NCBI RefSeq assembly: GCF_008831285.2
Contig: NW_022204507.1
Coordinates: 3,759,017-3,823,016 of the forward strand
Source of the DNA: Nymphaea colorata
Taxonomy: Eukaryota > Streptophyta > Magnoliopsida > Nymphaeales > Nymphaeaceae
Direction: 5' to 3'
DNA length: 64,000 nucleotides
Shown piece after piece: positions 56,451-64,000 of the stretch; within the stretch, counting starts at the first letter, position 1; each line of letters starts with the position of its first letter. A program made the position numbers and the translations under genes. The notes beneath the pieces are model-generated. The model had not been told where the DNA came from. It did not search any database and was given only the letters and a program-made list of their open reading frames with translations.

Positions 56451-57299
56451 ACAAAATCATGTTCTGAAAGACTGTGCTATGGAAATGAAAGTGTTGGGCA
56501 AGCAGATCTAGGTCTTGTGCCAAAAGATGCAATTTCTAGAGCACAAATGCAGCAATGTAAAATAGTGAGTGCACCTATTACTGTTGGTTCCAAATCTCCT
56601 GAGGAAATTGATCCTCCTTATTCCAATGCAACCGCATATCGAAGTCTTGCAGGTGCACTTCAATACTTGACCCTTACACGGCCAGATCTCTCCTATGCAG
56701 TAAATTTTGCATATCAATTCATGCATGCCCCAACGATGAAGCATTTTCAAATCTTGAAGCACATTATACGATATGTTCGAGGCACGTCTCAATATGGTAT
56801 CCAGTTCTATAAATCCCAAGATTTGACTCTCTGAGCGTACTCTGATGCAGACTGGGGGGGGCTGTCCAAATACACGCCGATCGACTTTAGGATACTGCAC
56901 ATTTCTTGGTCCAAATTGTATATCCTGGAGCTCTAAGAAACAACCGACTGTTGCTCGCTCGTCCTGTGAAGCTGAATACCGGGCCCTCACTGGAGCTGCT
57001 GCTGAAATTAAATGGTTTACCTTTATTTTAGAAGATCTCGGTGTCTACCTCTCCAAAGCTCCAATTCTATTTAGTGACAACATTTCGGCACTACATACCA
57101 CTATCAAAACAGTCTTTCATTCACGTATGAAACATTTTGGAACTCGATTATCATTTTGTTCGTAAACAAATTGCACTGGGAAATATGAATACTCAATTCG
57201 TCACAACCGAAGGTCAGCTTGCAGATCTTTTTACCAAACCATTGTCTCAGCAACGATTCAGCATCTTGGCTTACGTATGCAACCTTCCCTTTGGTTGAG
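56451..57299 (+). pseudogene. Ty1/copia pol 3' end (RT thumb and RNase H)
   Basis: The C-terminal pol of a Ty1/copia retrotransposon. YRSLAGALQYLTLTRPDLSY then AVNFAYQFMHAPT lies at 56,637-56,730. YSDADW at 56,838 carries an RNase H acidic residue. NTRRSTLGYCTFLGPNCISW, KKQPTVARSS.EAEYRAL and HSRMKH follow, then VRKQIALGN and EGQLADLFTKPLSQQRF to about 57,270. Lesions: a TGA at 56,832, a one-base expansion in an eight-G run (56,854-56,861) and an extra base near 57,138. Everything upstream of the RT thumb is missing. The first about 60 bases (56,451-56,515), after a good acceptor, may be host exon rather than element. Confidence 0.9.
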
Positions 57300-57305
57300 G
57301 GGGGA

Positions 57306-57812
57306 TGATAACAAACCAGCTCACTCCAGAAAATCAGGTGCATCTTAAACGGTTCACAACTCCAGGAGATCAGGCACGGATCATAACTACAGGAAATCAG
57401 GCGTAACTAATATGGCAGAAAATTAAATCAGCCACTAGAGTCAAGAAACTAAAACACATCTTGATAAGGCTCCAGCAATAAATCAGAATTCCAGCAAATT
57501 AAGACCAATAAATATGGAAGCAAAGCCAATCGGACAAGCAACCAAAACGCCTCTTCACAAAGATGAAAGATTTCGGGAGAATCTCAATTTCTCCTATTCA
57601 AAACAAAAGGAGAAATTCAAGCAAGAAGATTGTACACCCATGGAAACTGATCCAAATTCGAATCAGACATAGCAATGTATAAATACTGTGCTAAGGGAAC
57701 CCGATCATCATGAAATTGAAGACTGAGTTGTAGAGTAGGAATTTTTCTTCCGTACCACATTAATTTCTTTTGTTCATCATCATCATCCTTCTTTCTCTTT
57801 TACAGTCTTACA
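57306..57812 (+). repeat. 3' LTR of the copia element
   Basis: Starts TGATAACAAACCAGC directly after a polypurine tract (tgaggggggat, 57,296-57,305), ends ...tcttaca. It contains a TATA-like tgtataaatac at about 57,676. About 507 bp, with TG...CA ends. No 5' LTR is present in the window. The sequence right of it aligns with that right of about 60,415, which supports the end position. Confidence 0.75.
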
Positions 57813-58470
57813 ATTAACTTTATGCCAAAGGTTGACAATGTTAGAGTGGCAGAATGCAGCATTTTCAAAGATTAGAAAGCAGAATCCTGCGAACTACATA
57901 AGGAGTCAAGAAGAGCAATCTTGCTCTCTGTCTCCCTCTTGGGTAACACGTCTATTTTTATTTTTCTTTTGTCCATGTCTTAATTGATGAAGTTTCTTCA
58001 AGAATTCGTGTGGCATCAATGGATTTTCCTTGGCATATTTATGAATGCTGGAAAATTGGTCTCATTTCATACCCTCTTGTTGGGTTTTCCTAGGATAAAA
58101 AGGCATGTCCTGGAGAGTTCCATTTGTTTGTTAGGAAATGGAATTAATTCCTGTTGCGACTTGAAGAATTAAGAGTTTTCGGTGGAAAGGTAAGCTACTT
58201 AAATGTGTTTGCCAAGTGTAGTTTCCTGAAAGACGATTTCAGTTTTGATATTTGAGTTATTTCTTTTTGTATAAAAAGTTTGTCCATTGTACAGCTGTAC
58301 CGAACACTTGAATATTGAGCTGCAACCATGGGAAGATTGTATTTTATGGTTATGGTATATTAAAGGTAAAATACTTACTCATCAGTGTTTAACCATCGAT
58401 AATATTCTCATGTGCAACTGCTTTATTAGCAAGTAGCTTATGATGCAGACTCTTTACAAGTGGTTGTTTA
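57813..58470 (+). repeat. Local duplication, left copy
   Basis: Aligns with about 60,400-61,025. Shared words are 'gtcaagaagagcaatcttgctct', 'ttcaagaattcgt.tggcatc' and 'atattgagctgcaa.catggg'. It has diverged by substitutions and small indels. No coding content is recognised. Confidence 0.7.
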
Positions 58471-58752
58471 CTGTTTAAGGGATTGTGCTTTCAATGGACA
58501 AAGACTAAAATATCACCTCTTCTTTTCCCTTTGACTTTCTCTCTCACTTTTCTCTTGGAAAAATCAAATGGTCAGGTGCCTACCAATTTCTCTCTTTCTA
58601 AATCAGCCTTTTTTTCATTTTTTTCCAAGATATCAGGCTATTTTCCTTTTTTTTTTAACGGCCAAAGACTAAAACATCATTTTTTTCTCTTTTTGAACTT
58701 CTCTCAAACTTTTATCTTGGGAAAATCAAATGGTCAAGTACGTACCAATTTC

Positions 58753-58798
58753 GCTCTCTCTCTCTCTCTCACTCTCTCTCTCTCTCTCTCGCTATATG

Positions 58799-58881
<83 letters not shown>
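58753..58881. repeat. Compound CT-AT microsatellite
   Basis: CT repeats to about 58,792, then AT repeats with a single aat interruption. It lies in DNA present only in the left copy of the local duplication. Confidence 0.95.
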
Positions 58882-58882
<1 letters not shown>

Positions 58883-60400
58883 GGAAAAAGCAGAGAGGGA
58901 AAAAGAGAATGAATCTCGAGTTCTTTTAATATGAAAATTTGATTGTATTCATCCTTCATCTCAGCATCCTCCTTTCTATATCAAAATTAAACAAAGAGAG
59001 AAAAAGGATGGCATACCGATAAGAATAACTTATAAGAATTAGTGGAAGAGCGGCCTGCTCATGGTTTTCATTCATTTGGCTTTTTTTCTAAAAGAAGCCA
59101 CATAGATGTGTTTGAGATGTTTCAAGAAAATGTTGAGTGTTTAGTTGTATAAATTAATTTATAACTTGAAAAGGCTACATATTTTTTTATTCTTATAAAT
59201 CTTGATCTATTGCATTGGACATTGGTGATTTCTTTATCTTGTAATATTGGAAATTCCAGACTTCGAGTGCTTATTTTACTCACTAAATAAATGGCCCTAT
59301 TTTTGCGATATAGAAGAGTTTTCACAAAATATAACTACAAAAAATTTAAAATAAAGCAAATACTTGTTAAACAGTCGGTGGGCAAAAGAAGGGTTTCTAT
59401 TAAGAAATTGAAAATGTGAAGGCACTTTTCAAAATTACAGCAAGTTATCAAGGACGACGTGAAAATTTTCTATAATAACCCCACCAACCGCTAAGGTCGT
59501 CTCAAAAATTTCCTGCCAAAAGCAAGAAGCCGGGAAGAGAGAGGGAGAGAGCATCAGAGCACTGACACGTAGACCTGGGCAGTGGGCCGAGCCGCTGTGG
59601 GGTACCCAGGACCCAGGCCAGCTGACAGCTGACACAAGCGGCCTTGCTGATTAGTAATTCTTTTTGTCGGTCTTGTTTTTAAAATTATTTTGAGAGCCTG
59701 AGATTGATTAAAACTTAGGCACTGATCGTATTTGTTGTGTATGAATTTAGTTCTTTCTTGCTCTTCTTTTTCGGTGTCCTTCATTCTCAATCGACTGATT
59801 CAGTTGATAAGCCTAGTAGTAGTTTCTTGCTTGATCTTTTTTCGAGAAACTCTGTTGAAGAATGTTTGGGATTTCTAGGTCCGTTGGGCTTCAGGTGACT
59901 GGGTTTGTGGAAGACCATTCAGTATGCCCATGGATTGGATGTATTCATGATTGTTTTGTTCCTTCTGGTTCGTATTCTTGGACACGAAAAAAAATTTCCA
60001 ACTTCGTCTGTTTTGGTGTGTACTCTGGGATTTCTGGTTGGATTGTTGGTTTTGGTGATAGAGTTGCTGGATGATCGTTTAGTGTGTGATGCATTAGAAT
60101 TTTCAAATTCTCCTTTGGATTCACACTCTTGAATTCGTTTATATTGTCTGTTTTTGTTATAGCTATGTGCATTGTTTGTGCCATCTTCCATGGATTGATC
60201 ACTCAATCTCTAGTTCAATATGTTTGTTCAGGAGAGGACCGTTTGTCCTTGATAACGTCATGTCTTGTGGTCTGTTCTTTTCACCATTTTGTTTGATAAT
60301 CTTCTTAGGGCTCACAGTGAATATCTGCAACTTTCTGCTCTCTCTCTCTGAAATGTCTCCCAGCTCACCTTGCTGATTAATTAGTGCCTTATCTCACTTT
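58883..60400. other. Unassigned DNA with a small hydrophobic open frame
   Basis: No recognised gene. A GC-richer patch (59,440-59,650) contains 'cagctgacagctgacac'. A 75-codon frame at 59,905-60,132 has two hydrophobic segments (residues about 13-22 and 37-54), but no family match and no conservation evidence. Confidence 0.3.
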
Positions 60401-61080
60401 ACAAATAACTTAGTGGGCAAGAATGTGACAATTCCAAAATGGCAAGAAAGCAACATTTTTAGATAGATGAAGGCAGAAACCCAGGAAATACTTAAGGGGT
60501 CAAGAAGAGCAATCTTGCTCTCCGTCATACTCAATGCAAACCTTCTGTACGTTTATTTTTCTTTAGTTCTTGTCATGAATGAAGTTTTTTCAAGAATTCG
60601 TATGGCATCTGTGGGTTTTCCATGGCATTTTATGAACTTTATAAAATTTGTCTAATTGCTAACCCTCTTTTTGGTATTCCTTAGGGTAAAAAAGGTGTTT
60701 CGGACATTTATTTGTTATAAAATAGAATTAATTCTTGTTGAGACTTGAAGAATTAGGAGTTTTCAGTGGATACGTAAGCAACTTAAATGTATTTGCTGAA
60801 TTGCCGGTTCCTGATTTCAGTTTTGATATTTGAGTTATTACGTAACTATAAAACGTTTTTCAATCGTACAACTGTGGCAAATAATTGAATATTGAGCTGC
60901 AATCATGGGTAAACTGTCCTATATGGTCATGGTATGTTAAATGCAAATACTTGGTCACCAGTGTTTAAACAAACACAATGTTCTCATGTGGCAACTGATT
61001 TATTATATAATAGCTTATGATGCAGACAGTTTGTTTTTGTTTTCATCATTTTCAATGAATGTGTGAGCAATACCATTTTA
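60400..61080 (+). repeat. Local duplication, right copy (unoccupied by copia)
   Basis: The counterpart of 57,813-58,470. Its left flank ('ctttacaaataacttagtgggc') aligns with the DNA immediately after the LTR in the left copy ('cttacaattaactttatgcc') and contains no LTR. It also lacks the 58.5-59.3 kb insert with the CT-AT tract. Confidence 0.65.
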
Positions 61081-62940
61081 TGATGGCATTGCAAGTGGGT
61101 GTTTAATGTTTTGGCAAAATATAACTATAATGTTTTTTCAAAACAAAGTAAGTACCTGTTATGCACATAACGACTTTTGATCCTACCATGACTCACATCG
61201 GTCAAGACCATCTAAAATCACAATAGGCCCAGTCCTCTTTGTAGTTGAAAGGTTAACTTCTGTCTTGAAATGGTTGATCCCTCCCTGCATTTGTTGAGCA
61301 TGCGAAAACCATTTTGAATTCTAATTAGATTGTTACTTTCTTGTTTCTATTATGAAATCAAGATCACAACTTTTACCACATCTAGGTCTTGATACAACGT
61401 CCCAACAACCAAATAGATACACCCTTTGCCTGATCAAAGAAAAAACCATTGTTCAAGGCATCTTATGGGGGTTTTCCTTTTCACATATGAGGGACTGTGG
61501 TCATTTCACATTCACAACATCAGTTCCCACTTACTCCCCTACCCTTTCCGAGCCGCTCTTCTTCTTGGACCTCCCCTCCCCACCCCATCTGGTGGGCACC
61601 ATGGCCAGCTGCTCCTCCCATCGGCCGGAGTCGTACTTGCTCTACTGATCGACCATGCGTTGAGTTGGAACGACCAAGACGACTTCCCGGCCTTTGATCG
61701 GCTTGGTATTTTAGTGGTGGTTGATTTGCATCCCAACCTTCACTCTTAACACTTTCTTGTTAAACAAAAGTGCCTCTTTGGTTCTTGGTCCATATTTATC
61801 AGCTTATCAAGTAATATTGCTAACCCAAATCATGAGCTTTTCTTGGAGGGAATCCACTTAATTTCAGACCGTCACATTTCAAACACTGTTTCACAAGTGT
61901 AAATCCAAAAACTATTTTGTTGGCCGGTCAACTTAAGGGCCAGTCAAAATAGTTTGCCAAGAAAATGGTACCCAGTTGGTCAATCTCCATGAGAATTGAA
62001 AAGGAATGAATATTAAAAGTAATTGGAAAATGATAATATAAAACAAGAATTGCACTATTTAGAATGAAGTAATTTTCATCTCAGATGTATATATATATTT
62101 TTTCTATTTTGTAATTTTTTTAATTAAGACAGGTGTGTTCCTCCTAGATGCACCCATAATCATAAATTTTGGTCTTCTTATTTTCAATCATTGCTTAGTA
62201 CTAAATTGTAGCATCAAAATGACAATAGAGGGGCTTGGCCCGGCCCAGTTAAATTTTAATCAAAAAAATATGTAAGAATATTATATATATGCATTTATTT
62301 ATTTAAAATTAATTAAAAATTGTCGAGCCTGGCCTAGCCGGGTGCCCACTTCTATCTAGACATAATATGTGCGCCATTATTGCATTTTACTTCTTTATTT
62401 TGTTACATTACCTGGCGGTTGATTTCTAGAATAAGTCTATGTTGTTATCCCCACCTATTTGATTGTCACATTGAGATTGGGTGTTTTTGAAGTCGATGCG
62501 TGTCAAAACAATAATTTGATCAAGACAGTATGTTACTATGTTCTCGCTTTTTCAGTACCGTAAGCAAAGCTTGAATTTTGGACGACAAAGCCTTGCTTCG
62601 AATTGCTTTTGGTGATTTTTCAGATATTGCCTATTGAAAAGTGAGCTTATTTTTATTGAAAAAAAATGTGATAAACCTTGTAATTTAATACAAGAATATA
62701 TTGTTATAGCCACAAAATCGTCTGCAAATATGATTGAACAAACCAGCAGACTTCATATATAGGTCATCCATCCTCTTCATATATGACAATAAAACAAACC
62801 TCATTTAAGGCTAGATTTTACTCTGAACATCTCATACTAACGTCTGAGCCTAGCAAGAAGTTGAAATATGTTTATATAGATCATTCATCATTTGGCAATT
62901 TGTTCGGTATTTTGAGGGAAGCATGAATGAATATAAGTCA
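61080..62940. other. Unassigned DNA, 61.1-62.9 kb
   Basis: Frames at 61,352-61,750 overlap in three phases over a GC-richer patch and are not recognised. 62,230-62,350 carries 'ggcttggcccggcccag' and 'gagcctggcctagccggg', resembling ends of an old TIR element with an AT-rich core. Confidence 0.3.
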
Positions 62941-64000
62941 TCCCACACTCAAAACATTTTCCCAAGATACTGAACAAAAGTCTGCGATATTCTCGTGTCG
63001 CTCCTCTCCGAGAGAATAGCAAGAGGGACAAGGTGGCCTCCTCCTTCCTCTCGCTTCCGACCTCTTCTTCTTGTCTCTTTCTTGCTCATGCTTCTGACCG
63101 TTCGCCATTCTTGCTCAGCCTCTGATCGCTCACCATTGGCATTGTCTCCTCTTCTTTTACCGTCCCTCTCACTGTTGTCTGAAGGGAGAGAAACCTGCTT
63201 CTCTCTGTCGATTTTTCTGCTCCGAGTCGCTTGGATGTCCACAGAGACACAGGCGCGCTTTCTCAACAGCGTCTCAAAGCGTCATTTTATGTGGGTCCCA
63301 TTGGACCAATCCGTAACATGTCCAAACCATGGGAGGGAAGCATTCCGTGTCCCAACCACGGAATCAGAACGAACTCTGTGTCCAAACCACGGTTGATCTA
63401 CTTCACTTCTTATCGGTGCTCCCATGGCATTCTCTTATTCTTTCAGCTCCGCCTCGATCATCTGATTCCAGCACTGCAAACTCTCTGCTCAATACCACAT
63501 GATGTAAGAGTGGTTTAATAGAGGTGGAAAATTTATGAGGATCTATCCCTACTCACCTTTGGTATTCTCAGTTCGTGCTCATCGACCGTGGTCGTTGGCC
63601 GAGGAGGTCATTCGTCTTCATTCTTCTCTTTGTGCACTATGGTAGGAACCAGTATAAGTCTTATATATTTATTTTTATGCTTGAGCATGTGCATTTGAAG
63701 GCTAGTATTACTTCAAAACTCCAACAATTGGTATTAAAGACAAGTTCTACACTCTTTTGTATCATGTACTGTTTGTTTGTATTAGAGAGAGAGGACGGCA
63801 GATTGTCACTGGCAATTTCGAAACTCTCTCACTCTCGCGCTCTTGCACAATCTCTGTCTCTGCAATCCCTCTCTCTCTTGTAACTCTTTAGTATTTTAAA
63901 AATAAAATAACAAGGGGTTGCTAGCGAGGGGCTCTGTCCCCTCCGCTGGAAGCATCCGGCAAACCCCTCTTCAGGTATACGAGATAGAGACATAGATGGA
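62941..64000. other. GC-richer right end, possible retrotransposon leader
   Basis: Three imperfect copies of 'gtgtccaaaccacgg' lie at about 63,316-63,392. At 63,727 'ttggtattaaagac' resembles the initiator-Met primer binding site (tggtatcagagc) that follows a copia LTR. No LTR pair is visible. The 133-codon frame at 62,995 has a Leu-rich start but no recognised domain. Confidence 0.25.

Noticed and set aside
56253-57343. Minus-strand frames of up to 160 codons
   Set aside because: Most are antisense to the copia RNase H or LTR junction, whose plus frames carry clear family motifs; the rest match nothing.
59905-60132. Small two-helix membrane protein
   Set aside because: The hydrophobic run could arise from T/G-rich DNA; there is no family match, no homologue in the window and no convincing gene context.
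61352-61749. Overlapping 66-107-codon frames near 61.5 kb
   Set aside because: Three phases and the minus strand are all open over a short GC-richer patch. No motif or splice logic favours one.
62995-63396. 133-codon secreted protein with N-terminal hydrophobic segment
   Set aside because: It is pyrimidine-rich and crosses the 15-bp repeats; an antisense frame of similar length is Arg/Glu-rich. No domain was recognised.

Overview
This is nuclear DNA from a flowering plant. It is AT-rich and gene-poor, full of long AT and CT microsatellites and MITE-like elements, with Ty1/copia and Ty3/gypsy remnants, a plant mobile domain, plant-type PPR fragments, a VAL/HSI2-type B3 domain and one exon of the plant GH2 beta-galactosidase. 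Nothing fixes the species. I see no complete, intact protein gene. Nearly every recognisable coding piece is broken by stops or frameshifts, or is an isolated exon. There is one 100-N assembly gap at 46,032-46,131.

Layout. 1.0-1.8 kb holds a three-frame relic of a MEE40-like PPR gene. From 3.65 to 38.04 kb the window is built on a repeated unit. Copy A (about 3,652-12,271) and copy B (about 29,651-38,041) are collinear in the same orientation, and a more diverged copy C (about 12,780-18,270) lies directly behind A. A short fourth piece D is at 28.44-28.65 kb. The units start (in A and B) with a dead copia pol and carry shared SINE- and MITE-like insertions. They also carry a few conserved exon-like blocks of an unrecognised spliced gene. 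Only C keeps the 3' exon, which encodes an 84-bp/28-residue tandem repeat. Between C and D lies a transposon block of 18.7-27.4 kb: a gypsy-like LTR start, a 2,549-bp hAT-like element with a perfect 8-bp target duplication, and a decayed gypsy element joining a plant mobile domain to a reverse transcriptase fragment.

The right part (38-64 kb) is mostly unassignable AT-rich DNA. It holds isolated pieces: a tRNA-derived SINE (38.6 kb), a MITE with perfect TSD (44.05-44.24 kb), a VAL/HSI2 B3 pseudogene (46.3-47.4 kb), an orphan intact exon of a GH2 beta-galactosidase (50.83-51.07 kb), and two or three phase-compatible exons of an unknown gene (53.2-56.5 kb). There is also a 360-bp TIR element inside a TA-rich island (53.3-54.4 kb) and a 3' copia end with its LTR (56.5-57.8 kb). 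That LTR sits in one copy of a local duplication whose other copy (about 60.4-61.1 kb) looks like the unoccupied site.

The pieces do not form a pathway. The window reads as a graveyard of duplicated and transposon-invaded gene fragments. The best leads are the A/B/C unit family with its repeat-encoding exon and the large hAT-like element. All family names come from memory of protein signatures. No database search was run.
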